Shown piece after piece: positions 17,417 to 26,032 of a DNA stretch of 64,000 bases. Below the pieces are notes generated by a model. The model was not told the DNA's origin. It saw only the letters and a list, made by a program, of their open reading frames with translations, and searched no databases. Every line of letters begins with the position of its first letter. Position 1 is the stretch's first letter. The DNA is from Phosphitispora fastidiosa (GTDB taxonomy: Bacteria > Bacillota > Thermincolia > Thermincolales > UBA2595). The DNA is taken from NCBI RefSeq assembly GCF_019008365.1, contig NZ_JAHHUL010000016.1:43603-107602 (forward strand), read 5' to 3'. A program made the translations under genes and the position numbers.

Positions 17417-17452
17417 CCCCGTTCCGCTGTAAGGTGGAACGGGGTTTTTCTT
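17417..17452 (+). terminator. terminator after the zinc-ribbon gene
   Basis: CCCCGTTCC and GGAACGGGG form a nine-pair stem with a nine-base loop, then TTTTTCTTT. It insulates the sigma-54 island that follows. Confidence 0.88.
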
Positions 17453-17487
17453 TAGTGTGTCATTTCTGCAGCCCTGTGATGGAACAC

Positions 17488-17604
17488 TGTTACATAATGG
17501 AACATACCGAAAAACGGTATTGTTGTATCGGTATATAACAATTTTTCTGGTTAAATTCGATAAAAGTCATAAAAAAAACCAACAGAGTGTTCCTTCATGG
17601 AACA
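17488..17604 (+). promoter_or_regulatory. paired enhancer-type palindromes upstream of mtaA
   Basis: Two sites share the form TGTTMC-N5-GGAACA: TGTTAC-ATAAT-GGAACA at 17488-17504 and TGTTCC-TTCAT-GGAACA at 17588-17604. They start exactly 100 bases apart, and the second is about 120 bases before the sigma-54 promoter, a usual place for bacterial enhancer-binding protein sites. A different palindrome ATACCG-N5-CGGTAT abuts the first site at 17504-17520. The AcoR-type activator encoded at 20499 is the obvious candidate ligand. Confidence 0.65.
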
Positions 17605-17722
17605 AATTATGATTCAAAGAATGATCAATTTATTGTCTGAGGAAAACCGTACAAGTTGCCGGAAAGTACGCCAAGGCATATAAATAGGGGGTTGCAAAAT
17701 ATTTTCTTAATGTTTACCCGCA

Positions 17723-17739
17723 TTGGCACTGAAATTGCA
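17723..17739 (+). promoter_or_regulatory. sigma-54 (-24/-12) promoter of the mtaA operon
   Basis: TTGGCAC-TGAAA-TTGCA has the invariant GG and GC exactly ten bases apart, a near-consensus sigma-54 promoter. It lies about 190 bases before mtaA, in an otherwise gene-free stretch of 500 bases. Confidence 0.85.
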
Positions 17740-17800
17740 TATAAAATAAGCAGACCACAATCCGCTGACTGCTTCCGGCAAATCCCACACCAGGGGGTGA

Positions 17801-17914
17801 TGCCATAATTGCAGGCGTTGTGTGGACATCTGTCCGGCAGCAGCGATTACTCCGGATGAATGGGTGCGAGGAAGCCGTGGACGCGTACTGACAAAACAAG
17901 GAGGAGATTGGAAA
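17801..17914 (+). pseudogene. ferredoxin-like motif in frame with and upstream of mtaA
   Basis: Reading in the mtaA frame from 17801 gives CHNCRRCVDICPAAAI, a complete [4Fe-4S] ligand set (C-x2-C-x2-C-x3-C-P), continuing without a stop to the mtaA start. Upstream the frame is closed by TGA at 17798-17800 and TAA at 17747. No ATG precedes the motif; GTG at 17822 would split it. It lies downstream of the sigma-54 promoter, so it is transcribed. It may be the remnant of a ferredoxin domain or gene, or an extension of mtaA with an unusual start. Confidence 0.4.
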
Positions 17915-18934
17915 ATGAGTGAGATGACAAGCCGGGAACGCTTTATGGCGGCATTAAAAGGAGATGAAGTTGACCGTTTACCTGTAATCAGTGTCTGCCA
18001 GCATGCAACCTATGAGCAGATGGAAAAACTGAACAGCTTTTGGCCTGATGCCCTGTATGACGGTGAAATGATGGCCAGGCTGGCCGGCGGGGCGCATGCG
18101 ATACTGGGCTTTGATGCAGTCAGGCTGCCGTTCTGCCAGACCCATGAGGCCGAAGCCTTCGGCGCTACCCTGAAGGATGGCGGCAAAACGGGCCTGCCCA
18201 GTGTAAAGTTACACCCGTACAAGATTGGTGACACTGTTGAATTCCCTGATGACTTTCTGAAGCGGGGCCGGATTCCCAAACTGCTTGAAGGAATAAAAAT
18301 CCTCAAGGAAACTGTTGGCGATAAGGTAATAGTCATGGGCGGTATCATCGGTCCCTTCAGTATTGCGGGCCAAATCATGGAGATTACCTCCATGCTGATG
18401 GAAGCCTACCGTAAGCCGGATAACCTGATTCATTACATTGAAATGGGAGAGCAGGCCGGTACGATGCTGGCAAAAGCCATGATAGATGCCGGCGCTGACG
18501 TCATCGCCGTAGAAGACATGATGGCATCACTGGACATGATCAGCCCCCCTATATACCGCAAACTGGCTCAGCCTTATGAAAAGAAACAAGTTGAAGCCCT
18601 GGATGTACCGGTCATTATCCATATCTGCGGCAAGCTTGACAGGATAATCGTGGATATAGCCCAAACCGGGTGTGCCGCCATCAGTGTAGAGCCTGTAGTC
18701 AATGTCCCGGCAGCCCTGGAGAAATTTAAGGAAGAAGGCATTACCACTCCCCTTATCGGAGCTGTTGATCCGGTAAATACCCTGTTCCAGGGAGATGTCG
18801 CCAGAGTCAGGGCGGAAACAGCGGACAACATTGCCAAGGGTTTTGCCATGATCTCACCTGGCTGTGCGGTACCTCCGGCCACCAAAACCGAAAATCTGAT
18901 TGCAATTGTTGACACGGTAAAAGGCATATCTTGA
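17915..18934 (+). CDS. mtaA: methylcobamide:CoM/tetrahydrofolate methyltransferase-like protein, MtaA family (UroD fold)
   Basis: This 339-residue protein starts MSEMTSRERFMAALKG behind AAGGAGG. It has the UroD-like barrel and the zinc site of MtaA/MtbA/CmuA enzymes: His236 and Cys238 in IIHICGK and Cys317 in SPGCAVPP. In methanogens MtaA moves the methyl group from the corrinoid protein MtaC to coenzyme M; in acetogens homologues serve tetrahydrofolate. It heads a sigma-54 operon with two corrinoid proteins and lies 5 kb from mtaB/mtaC. The exact methyl acceptor is inferred from the likely host, not visible. Confidence 0.85.
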   Translation: MSEMTSRERFMAALKGDEVDRLPVISVCQHATYEQMEKLNSFWPDALYDGEMMARLAGGAHAILGFDAVRLPFCQTHEAEAFGATLKDGGKTGLPSVKLHPYKIGDTVEFPDDFLKRGRIPKLLEGIKILKETVGDKVIVMGGIIGPFSIAGQIMEITSMLMEAYRKPDNLIHYIEMGEQAGTMLAKAMIDAGADVIAVEDMMASLDMISPPIYRKLAQPYEKKQVEALDVPVIIHICGKLDRIIVDIAQTGCAAISVEPVVNVPAALEKFKEEGITTPLIGAVDPVNTLFQGDVARVRAETADNIAKGFAMISPGCAVPPATKTENLIAIVDTVKGIS

Positions 18935-18956
18935 AAAATTAAAAGGAGGAATACAA

Positions 18957-19619
18957 ATGAGTAAAGAACAGATTTTGGCAAGGCTCAAGGATGGAGTAAT
19001 TGAATATGACAATGAAATGGTAATCGGAGCAGCCAATGAAGCCCTGGAGCAAGGTATCGATGCCGAGGAGGCAATATTTGACGGCTTGGTTGCCGGGATT
19101 GAGGAAATCGGCCGTTTATATGAACTTGAAGAAATATTTGTTCCCGAAATGTTATTGGCGGCAGATGCCATGTATGCCGGCTTAAATATTCTGAAACCAC
19201 ATATGAAGAAAAAAGAAGGCGGCATTAAAGGCCAGGTTATCATGGGTGTTGTTCAGGGTGATGTCCATGACATCGGCAAAAATATTGTCAAGATGATGTT
19301 TGACGTAGCCGGCTTTGAAGTACATGACCTGGGCCGCGATGTTCCCCTGGAGACTTTTATTGAGGAGCAATTGAATACAAACTCCGACCTGGTCTGTCTC
19401 TCTGCCATGATGACAACAACTATGGTGGGAATGCCTGAGATCATCGGGAAACTTAAGGAGAAAAACCCCAATGTCAAGATTATGATCGGCGGCGCGCCGG
19501 TAAATGAAAACCTCGCCGGTCAATGGGGGGCTGACGGCTATGCCAAGGATGCCAATAATGCCCTTAAGGATGCTATTAATATGGTTGCTTCTCTGAGAGA
19601 TATGCAGATAACAGAATAG
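18957..19619 (+). CDS. methyltransferase cognate corrinoid protein (MtbC/MttC-type)
   Basis: A 220-residue two-domain protein: an N-terminal helical cap (residues 1-85) and a B12-binding Rossmann domain with the cobalt-ligand motif D-x-H-D-I-G at residues 102-107 (His104), then SAMMTTTM and GGAPV. It carries a methyl group on cobalt between methyltransferases. A strong AAAGGAGGAAT precedes it, 20 bases after mtaA. It is very similar to the corrinoid protein at 51172 (shared GVVQGDVHDIGKNIVKMMFD block), and less to MtaC at 25138. No substrate methyltransferase sits beside it, so its partner is unclear. Confidence 0.9.
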   Translation: MSKEQILARLKDGVIEYDNEMVIGAANEALEQGIDAEEAIFDGLVAGIEEIGRLYELEEIFVPEMLLAADAMYAGLNILKPHMKKKEGGIKGQVIMGVVQGDVHDIGKNIVKMMFDVAGFEVHDLGRDVPLETFIEEQLNTNSDLVCLSAMMTTTMVGMPEIIGKLKEKNPNVKIMIGGAPVNENLAGQWGADGYAKDANNALKDAINMVASLRDMQITE

Positions 19620-19664
19620 ATTTCAGAAAACTGTACCCTTACGGTATATAGGGGGGGGAGCTGT

Positions 19665-20345
19665 ATGGCTGGTGATGTTTGTAGAAAAATCTGGGCAAAA
19701 TTGCATCAAGGGGTTTTAAACTATGATGAAGAAATAGTCGTGAACGCATCCCGGGATGTACTGAACCATGGCCTTGATATTTATGAATGCATTATGCGGG
19801 GTCTCCTGCCGGGGATCGAAGAAGTGGGAGAGCTGTATGAAAGAGGCGAGTATTTTATAGCAGAAATGCTGATGTGCTCTGATGCTTTGTATGCCGGGCT
19901 GAACGTTCTGCGCCCCCACATCAAAAGAGAAAACAATGTGGAAAGAAAGCAGGTTGTTATCGGGGTGGTTGCAGGAGATATTCATGATATTGGAAAAAAT
20001 ATCATCAAAATGATGTTCGATGCTGCCGGTTTTGAGGTTCTTGACCTGGGCTGTGATGTACCCCTGGATAAGTTTGTAAATGAACAGTTGCGCACCGATG
20101 CCGAAATAGTGTGCCTTTCAGCCATGATGACAACCACTATGAATGGTATGAGTGAAATAATCAGCCGGATAAAAGAAAAGAGCCCTGGGGTGAAGGTGAT
20201 GGTAGGAGGCGCTCCTGTTAATAGGTATCTGGCAAATCAATGGGGCGCCGACAGTTATGCGGATAATGCTAATAATGCCATCAAATATGCAATTGATATG
20301 GTATCTATATTAAAATCTCTGGACAAGCAGCGACAGGCCAATTAG
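19665..20345 (+). CDS. methyltransferase cognate corrinoid protein, second copy
   Basis: A 226-residue paralogue of the preceding gene, with the cobalt-binding DIHDIGKNI, LSAMMTTTMNGM and GGAPVN motifs. The N-terminal region differs more and includes extra cysteines (ECIMRG, MCSDAL, LGCDVP). It sits 45 bases downstream with a GGGGGGAG site, probably in the same sigma-54 operon. Tandem corrinoid proteins suggest two substrates or two acceptor enzymes; which ones cannot be read. Confidence 0.88.
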   Translation: MAGDVCRKIWAKLHQGVLNYDEEIVVNASRDVLNHGLDIYECIMRGLLPGIEEVGELYERGEYFIAEMLMCSDALYAGLNVLRPHIKRENNVERKQVVIGVVAGDIHDIGKNIIKMMFDAAGFEVLDLGCDVPLDKFVNEQLRTDAEIVCLSAMMTTTMNGMSEIISRIKEKSPGVKVMVGGAPVNRYLANQWGADSYADNANNAIKYAIDMVSILKSLDKQRQAN

Positions 20346-20498
20346 ATGTGACAGTAAACGACAAAATAATTCAAAATTAATATCAAATTTATTTTATGGT
20401 ACTAGGCTAATTCGACACTGATTTTGGTTGGTTTTGTATTATAATTAATTTAGAGTAAAGATTATTATTTTAGATAAGGCAGGTACAGCATTTTTTCA

Positions 20499-22502
20499 AT
20501 GACGAAAAATGAGGTGGGTGAACCTGTGGACCGTAAACTCAATAGAATTTACCGGTCTTGGGAAAAATTTATAAACAATTTTGAGATTGAACCTTATGTA
20601 ATCAGGCCCCTGGTAGCGAATTCGTGGCATCGTTGCCTAAGGATGAGGGTTGATCCCTGTGCAACTTTGAGCGACCTTCGCCTCTTGAGCCAGGTACAGA
20701 TTGAAAAACGTATCAAACGCAGGAAAAGGCTTATTGATGCCGCGATGCCTTTTATGAATCATTTGTACAACTTTGTCAAGGGGACTGACACCCTGGTCTG
20801 CCTGGCAGATGACCAGGGAATGGTTCTGGATGTTTTAAAAGACTCGGTTATCCAATACCGGACTAAACATTTGTGCCATCATATAGGATGTGACTGGAGT
20901 GAAGCTATTGCAGGGACAAATTCAATAGGGACGGCATTGATTGATAAAAAACCGGTACAGATCACTGCCAGTGAGCATTACTGTAAAGCCCTCCATGAAT
21001 TGACAGGCTCGGCAGCCCCGATTTTCAGTCCCGAACGGGAATTGATGGGGGTTTTATGCATTGTTGGAATGTATCAAAATGTGCATCCACATACCCTGGG
21101 GATGGTCGTTGCAGCTGTAGAGGCAATTGAAAACCAACTGGTCAGTCAGAAGGCGTCTTATGAATTACTGATAGCTTATAACAAAGTAAAGACAGCCATA
21201 GAAACAATGAGTGACGGCTTAATTGCCATTGAGGCTGATGGACAAATTACCCAGTTGAATTCATTAGGGGCAAAAATCCTTCAGGTGGCCCGGGAGGACT
21301 GTCTCAGCAAACATGTATCTGACGTTTTAGGAGCCGACTTTCCTTTGCTGGATGCCATGACCGATGGGAAAGAGTTTGAAGACAAGGAATTTTTCCTGGA
21401 CACACCTTCCGGGGGGACACGCTTTACCTCTACTGCCAGAGTCATCAGGGATAAAGAAGGAAATATCACCGGAATGATTGCCACACTGCGGGAAATGGAT
21501 ACAGTACATAAGCTTGTTCATAAAATGGTGGGAGCGCAGGCCACCCTGACCTTTGATCACATTATTGGCAATGACCCGCAGCTGCATTCCCTGATAAAGC
21601 GTGCCAAAAGGGTTGCCCGGAGCGGATCAACTATCCTGCTGCAGGGCGAGAGCGGCACCGGGAAAGAGATTTTCGCCCAGGCAGTGCACAATGCCAGCGG
21701 CCGGAGCGGGGGCCCTTTTATTGTGATTAACTGTGGCGCTATTCCGCGCGAACTGGTTGAAAGCGAATTATTCGGATATGAAGACGGCGCTTTTACGGGC
21801 GCCAGGAAGGGAGGCAGGCCGGGCAAATTTGAGCTGGCAAACGGGGGCACTATTTTTCTTGATGAAATAGGTGATATGCCCCTTGATATTCAATCCAGCC
21901 TGTTAAGGGTATTACAGGAGAGGCAGGTTACCAGAATAGGCGGTCAGAAAGCAATACCGATTAATACAAGAGTAATAGCTGCTACCAACAAGAATTTAGC
22001 CTGGGAGGTAGAAAAAGGCAACTTCCGGCTGGACCTTTATTATCGGCTTAATGTAATCACCTTTCAACTGCCGGGTTTGCGGGAACGTCCCAAGGATATT
22101 CCTTACCTTGCACAGTATTTTGTGGAAAAGATAAGCTGCAGACTTGGTCAAAATCCACCAACAATTACCCCTGAATTCTATAATTGCCTAACCGAATATC
22201 ACTGGCCGGGAAATGTCAGGGAACTGGAAAATGTCATCGAACAGGCCCTGCACATGGTAGAATCAGGTATTTTGATTCCAGATCATCTTCCTTCAAGAAT
22301 TTACTCATCACAAAAAAATACCTCCCCAAAAAGTATCCAGACACATAAACTGAAAAATGCTGAGGCCACTGTAATCATGAACACCCTGGAATCCAGCAAC
22401 TGGAACATTTCTAAAGCTGCTGCAGTTCTGGGAATTGGTCGGAACACCCTTTACAGAAAGATTGACAGATATAATTTGCGCCAGGATAAAAGCCATGGTT
22501 AA
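20499..22502 (+). CDS. sigma-54-dependent transcriptional activator (AcoR-type)
   Basis: A 667-residue enhancer-binding protein: N-terminal GAF-like sensor (to about 230), a PAS domain (about 235-345), an AAA+ domain with Walker A GESGTGKE, the sigma-54 contact loop GAFTGA and FLDEIGDMP, and a C-terminal Fis-type helix-turn-helix (ISKAAAVLGIGRNTLYRKI). It needs ATP to open sigma-54 promoters. Two such promoters with matching palindromic sites lie at 17723 and 23551, so it probably governs the methanol/corrinoid operons in response to a ligand or redox signal. The ATG at 20499 lacks a ribosome site; GTG at 20526 behind GAGGTGGG is the better-supported start. Confidence 0.92.
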   Translation: MTKNEVGEPVDRKLNRIYRSWEKFINNFEIEPYVIRPLVANSWHRCLRMRVDPCATLSDLRLLSQVQIEKRIKRRKRLIDAAMPFMNHLYNFVKGTDTLVCLADDQGMVLDVLKDSVIQYRTKHLCHHIGCDWSEAIAGTNSIGTALIDKKPVQITASEHYCKALHELTGSAAPIFSPERELMGVLCIVGMYQNVHPHTLGMVVAAVEAIENQLVSQKASYELLIAYNKVKTAIETMSDGLIAIEADGQITQLNSLGAKILQVAREDCLSKHVSDVLGADFPLLDAMTDGKEFEDKEFFLDTPSGGTRFTSTARVIRDKEGNITGMIATLREMDTVHKLVHKMVGAQATLTFDHIIGNDPQLHSLIKRAKRVARSGSTILLQGESGTGKEIFAQAVHNASGRSGGPFIVINCGAIPRELVESELFGYEDGAFTGARKGGRPGKFELANGGTIFLDEIGDMPLDIQSSLLRVLQERQVTRIGGQKAIPINTRVIAATNKNLAWEVEKGNFRLDLYYRLNVITFQLPGLRERPKDIPYLAQYFVEKISCRLGQNPPTITPEFYNCLTEYHWPGNVRELENVIEQALHMVESGILIPDHLPSRIYSSQKNTSPKSIQTHKLKNAEATVIMNTLESSNWNISKAAAVLGIGRNTLYRKIDRYNLRQDKSHG

Positions 22503-22532
22503 GGACGGTTTTTTTGGAAAGGGGTAAAGATA

Positions 22533-23285
22533 ATGCCTATCCGGGATTATTCAAAAGTGTTTGTCCGTTATGATTTGGTTACTGAGAGTCCGTATTATTC
22601 CATTAAGAGGAGTGCCGGGGAAAATCAGACCATGGCTAAGGTGATTGAATGTGTGATCCTTGGCGATCTTGACAACGTTGTCAATGTTGTCAAGTCAGCC
22701 CTGGAAGAAGAAGACCCTGTAGATGTCATTTACAATGGACTGATCGCTGGGATTAAAGAAGTCAGCATCTTATGGGATGAAGGGGTTTATTATCTGCCGC
22801 AGACCCTCCTGGCTTCTGATGCTATGCTCCTGGGACTGAAAATCTGTGAGGAAAGACTGGGGAGTCCGGTGCGGAAAAGGGGGCTCGCTATTACCCACAC
22901 TGCCGAAGGAGATATTCATGATCTGGGGCAGAAGATTGTTAATGCCTTACTTCGGGCCAGTGGTTTTGAGGTTATTGACCTTGGCAAGGATGTTTCGGTG
23001 TCTGAGGTGGTCGAAGCTGTCAGGGAAAATAATCCTGATATTGTCTGTGGCACGGCTCACCTGAGTACAACCATGGGAGCTTTTAAGAGGATATCTGACA
23101 GGATGAAGGAAGAGGGATTGAGTGTTCCCTTTGCCTGTGGCGGAGGAGGGGGAGTGACCCTCTCTTTTATCACCAGCTTTGATTACGGTATTTATGGAAA
23201 GGATGCTTCTCTCGCACCCAAAATGGCTGAGGACGCGGAACGCGGGATGTCATGGGAAGGGCTCAGACGAAAATACAACGGCTGA
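22533..23285 (+). CDS. corrinoid protein, MtaC-like
   Basis: This 250-residue protein belongs with MtaC at 25138: both begin with a short Y-x-x-x-F-x-R-Y-D-L leader, have a helical cap, and contain the motif AEGDIHDLGQKIVNALLR with the cobalt-binding His, followed by DLGKDV. In this copy the glycine loop is expanded to CGGGGGV. It directly follows the activator gene, and its 3' end forms part of a terminator. It may be an alternative methanol corrinoid protein or a sensor partner of the activator; neither is proven. Confidence 0.88.
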   Translation: MPIRDYSKVFVRYDLVTESPYYSIKRSAGENQTMAKVIECVILGDLDNVVNVVKSALEEEDPVDVIYNGLIAGIKEVSILWDEGVYYLPQTLLASDAMLLGLKICEERLGSPVRKRGLAITHTAEGDIHDLGQKIVNALLRASGFEVIDLGKDVSVSEVVEAVRENNPDIVCGTAHLSTTMGAFKRISDRMKEEGLSVPFACGGGGGVTLSFITSFDYGIYGKDASLAPKMAEDAERGMSWEGLRRKYNG

Positions 23286-23304
23286 GGCACCTTCCCTTTT
23301 TTTT
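23254..23304 (+). terminator. terminator overlapping the end of the MtaC-like gene
   Basis: GGGAAGG...CCTTCCC with inner CTCAG...CTGAG forms a long stem whose left arm lies inside the coding region, followed by eight T residues. Confidence 0.85.
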
Positions 23305-23306
23305 AG

Positions 23307-23458
23307 TGTTCTTTCGGTTGTAACAGTGTTTCATTTCGTAACACTTCTAAAAAAGGGGAGCGGGCCAACCTGTACAAGGTCGTTTTGGAGAATAGACAAG
23401 GTTACACGGAAAGTGTTGTTCTGCAATGGAACAATAACCGGTTATTGAACATGTTTCA
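23307..23458 (+). promoter_or_regulatory. palindromic activator sites upstream of mtaB
   Basis: Sites of the same form as those before mtaA: TGTTTC-ATTTC-GTAACA at 23327-23343 and TGTTCT-GCAAT-GGAACA at 23417-23433, 90 bases apart. The second is about 120 bases before the sigma-54 promoter, as at mtaA. A perfect palindrome AATAACCGGTTATT follows at 23433-23446. No gene is visible in 23305-23723. Confidence 0.62.
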
Positions 23459-23550
23459 GGGAACAGCCCCGGATGGACGCATATCATTGAAATCAGAGCC
23501 GTATTAAGGGATGTACCTGCTAAACAATATATTTTACTGCACTCCCGGTT

Positions 23551-23568
23551 TTGGCATGGTTATTGCTT
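23551..23568 (+). promoter_or_regulatory. sigma-54 (-24/-12) promoter of mtaBC
   Basis: TTGGCAT-GGTTA-TTGCTTT has GG and GC ten bases apart, close to consensus. It lies 156 bases before mtaB. Confidence 0.85.
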
Positions 23569-23723
23569 TATGTAATGTATAGATGCTTCTGGTGGAATTT
23601 TCACCGGATCAGTTATGCTCCGTTCCGGGAGGAGGTGTATCAGGTAACCCTATTATCCTTGTATTCTTTTAGCAGGTTGTTTAACGCCCAAGTAATTTAG
23701 TTAACAAAAGGAGGTTAGCAAGA

Positions 23724-25097
23724 ATGCCGAAATATGACAAAATGGCTTATGCAAGCGCTGATGAAATGATTTTTGGCTCAGCAAAGAATCCTGTGAAGTA
23801 CGGCCGTGATTTTACAGTCGGTGGAGGTTACGTTTATCCGGAGCTGGTGCCGCATCCCAGACCGGGCACGGAGTCCACGAAGAAAACCCTGGTTAAGGAA
23901 TATGAGAAAATGGTTACCGATGTGCTTGATCGTTGTGTGGGCATTGGTATCCCGGGAATTCAGATTGAGCTGGAGCATGTCTATCAAATGACCAAAAACC
24001 CGGAATGGGGCGGGGAAATTGCAGCTGCAACCAAACACCTGCAAGAGGATTATTTCCGCAAGTATGGGCTCAAGAGCGCTATCAGGGCAACTATTGCAGA
24101 CTACCGGAAGCCTGATGAGGAAGATATCAGAAGCAGTGTCGCCCTGGAAAACCAGTTAAAGACTTTTGAAACCAGCGCAGCAGGTGGAGCAGACAACCTC
24201 TCTATCGAATCTGTCGGTGGCAAGGAGATCTCAGACTATACCATTGTTCGGCAGGATATCCGGGGCACCCTCTTTGGGATAGGTGTTCTCGGGAGTCTGG
24301 ATATGGAGTTTATGTGGCAGAAAGTTGTTGACATTGCGAATAAGTACGGGGCTACTCCCGGTGGTGACACCAACTGCGCCCAGGCCAATGTGGCCATGTT
24401 TATGGCCGGAGGATACCAGGACCGGTCTGTTCCGCATACCTTTGCCGCTCTGACTAGGGCTATCGCGGCGGCACGTTCCCTGGTTGCCTACGAACAGGGA
24501 GCCAAAGGTCCAAGTAAGGATTGCGGTTATGAAGATGTTATTATCAAGTCCATTACCGGAAATCCCATATCAATGGAAGGGAAGACATGTGCCTGTGCCC
24601 ACAGCGACCTCCTGGGCAACCTGGTTGGAGCATGCTGTGACCTGTGGAGTAACGAGGCTGTTGAATACCATGATATGTTTGGCGGGACCACGGTGGCTGT
24701 GTTTGCTGAGATTCTCGGCTATGATGTGGCCCTCATGAATACCGCTATCGAACTCGGTAAGGCCAAGGATCTACAGGAAATGATGATTCATTCGGATAAG
24801 TACCGTGATACCCATGGTTTCATTCTTTGCCCGGAAAATGCATATCAGATTGGCAAGGCAATTGTTGCCAATAATACTTCCTACTATGCCAGGGCACGTG
24901 CCGCTGCTGTTAAGGCTGGCGAACTGATGCTCGGTGACAGTAAACTGCAGATATCCGCATTTGAAAAAGAATCGCTGGAATCAGCCATGCGTACCCTGGA
25001 AAGCCTTCCTGACAAAGAGGAAGACTTCATCAGTGAATGTACCGACATTTACAAGAAACTTATTCCTGGTTTTACTCTGGCCAATTATGGTCTGTAA
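23724..25097 (+). CDS. mtaB: methanol:corrinoid protein Co-methyltransferase MtaB
   Basis: This 457-residue zinc enzyme splits the C-O bond of methanol and transfers the methyl group to the cobalt of MtaC. Glu162 (SIESVGG), Cys218 (GGDTNCAQ) and Cys267 (SKDCGY) have the same spacing as the zinc ligands Glu164, Cys220 and Cys269 that I recall for Methanosarcina barkeri MtaB. Length is close to the family's. AAAGGAGGTT precedes the start. mtaC follows after 40 bases, and a sigma-54 promoter drives both. This is the strongest evidence that the organism uses methanol. Confidence 0.95.
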   Translation: MPKYDKMAYASADEMIFGSAKNPVKYGRDFTVGGGYVYPELVPHPRPGTESTKKTLVKEYEKMVTDVLDRCVGIGIPGIQIELEHVYQMTKNPEWGGEIAAATKHLQEDYFRKYGLKSAIRATIADYRKPDEEDIRSSVALENQLKTFETSAAGGADNLSIESVGGKEISDYTIVRQDIRGTLFGIGVLGSLDMEFMWQKVVDIANKYGATPGGDTNCAQANVAMFMAGGYQDRSVPHTFAALTRAIAAARSLVAYEQGAKGPSKDCGYEDVIIKSITGNPISMEGKTCACAHSDLLGNLVGACCDLWSNEAVEYHDMFGGTTVAVFAEILGYDVALMNTAIELGKAKDLQEMMIHSDKYRDTHGFILCPENAYQIGKAIVANNTSYYARARAAAVKAGELMLGDSKLQISAFEKESLESAMRTLESLPDKEEDFISECTDIYKKLIPGFTLANYGL

Positions 25098-25137
25098 ACC
25101 GTTGGGAAGAATGTCATAAATTAAAGGAGGGACAAAG

Positions 25138-25887
25138 ATGGCAACAGTGGCAAGTTATGCAAATATCTTTGCAAGATATGACCTCATTGGCTCGGGAGAG
25201 GCCAAAGGGGCAAAGGTTTCAAGCAAGGACTCCGCAATGCAGAAGGTTTTGGAATGTGTTCTGGAAGGGGACAGTGATAACATCACCGCTGTCGTGAATG
25301 AGGCATTGGCATCTAAAGATCCAATGACAGTTATCAATGATGGTCTGATTAGAGGCATGAATGAAGTCAGTAGATTATGGGATGAGGGGGAATATTACCT
25401 TCCTCAGGCTATTGTGGCATCTGATGCCATGCTTAAAGGATTGGATATCTGTGAGAAAAAACTGGGTAAGGCCCTGGAGAAGAAGGGTACTGTAATTACC
25501 CATACTGCTGAAGGAGATATTCATGACCTGGGACAGAAAATTGTGAATGCACTCCTCAGGGCCAATGGCTATAATGTTGTGGACCTGGGCAAAGACGTTC
25601 CTGTTGACGATGTGGTTGCGGCAATCAAGGAGCATAAACCGGTGATGGTAACCGGGACAGCCCTGATGACAACCACCATGACTGCATTTGAAAGGATTTC
25701 CAAGCGCCTGGTTAAAGACAATAATCCCATACCGTTTGTCTGCGGCGGCGGCGCGGTATCGCTGGAATATGTGACCGGTTATGAACTGGGGGTATTTGGC
25801 AAGGATGCTTCAGAGGCCCCCGGAATGGCCAATGACGCTGTAAATGGCTTGAGTTGGACCGAGTTAAGAGAGAAATGGAACAATTAA
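25138..25887 (+). CDS. mtaC: methanol corrinoid protein MtaC
   Basis: A 249-residue corrinoid protein with helical cap and B12 domain, carrying AEGDIHDLGQKIVNALLR (cobalt-binding His) and the glycine loop CGGGAVS. It is the direct neighbour and expected partner of MtaB. TAAAGGAGGG precedes the ATG. MtaC shuttles methyl groups to MtaA. It closely resembles the copy at 22533, which suggests duplication within this island. Confidence 0.95.
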   Translation: MATVASYANIFARYDLIGSGEAKGAKVSSKDSAMQKVLECVLEGDSDNITAVVNEALASKDPMTVINDGLIRGMNEVSRLWDEGEYYLPQAIVASDAMLKGLDICEKKLGKALEKKGTVITHTAEGDIHDLGQKIVNALLRANGYNVVDLGKDVPVDDVVAAIKEHKPVMVTGTALMTTTMTAFERISKRLVKDNNPIPFVCGGGAVSLEYVTGYELGVFGKDASEAPGMANDAVNGLSWTELREKWNN

Positions 25888-25900
25888 TCACAGGTTGATG

Positions 25901-25992
25901 GATGGATGGTTGATTAATGGCTGATCGATGATTGATTACTGGCTGATTACTGGCTGATGCTGACCCGGGCTTGTGTATCCAGGCCCGGGTCA
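25901..25992 (+). repeat. short tandem repeats and strong hairpin after mtaC
   Basis: A run of GATT/GGCTGAT-type short repeats (GGAT three times, then GATTACTGGCT twice in tandem at 25931-25952) precedes a perfect ten-pair stem TGACCCGGGC/GCCCGGGTCA at 25961-25992 with a 12-base loop. There is no T-run, so it may attenuate, protect the mtaBC 3' end, or weakly terminate. Confidence 0.6.
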
Positions 25993-26032
25993 GTATTCCA
26001 ATAAGTCAAACTACGGCAACGAGGGGAGTCTG

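Noticed and set aside
17798..17800. TGA directly before the ferredoxin motif upstream of mtaA as another Sec codon
   Set aside because: It would precede the first ligand Cys, a position with no catalytic role, and no start codon lies upstream before a TAA.
20346..20498. Sigma-54 or clear sigma-A promoter for the activator gene
   Set aside because: A TATAAT is present near 20440 but no matching -35 and no GG-N10-GC pair could be found.
25901..25957. CRISPR-like repeats after mtaC
   Set aside because: Repeat units are about 11 bases, directly adjacent, and without spacers; no cas genes occur in the window.
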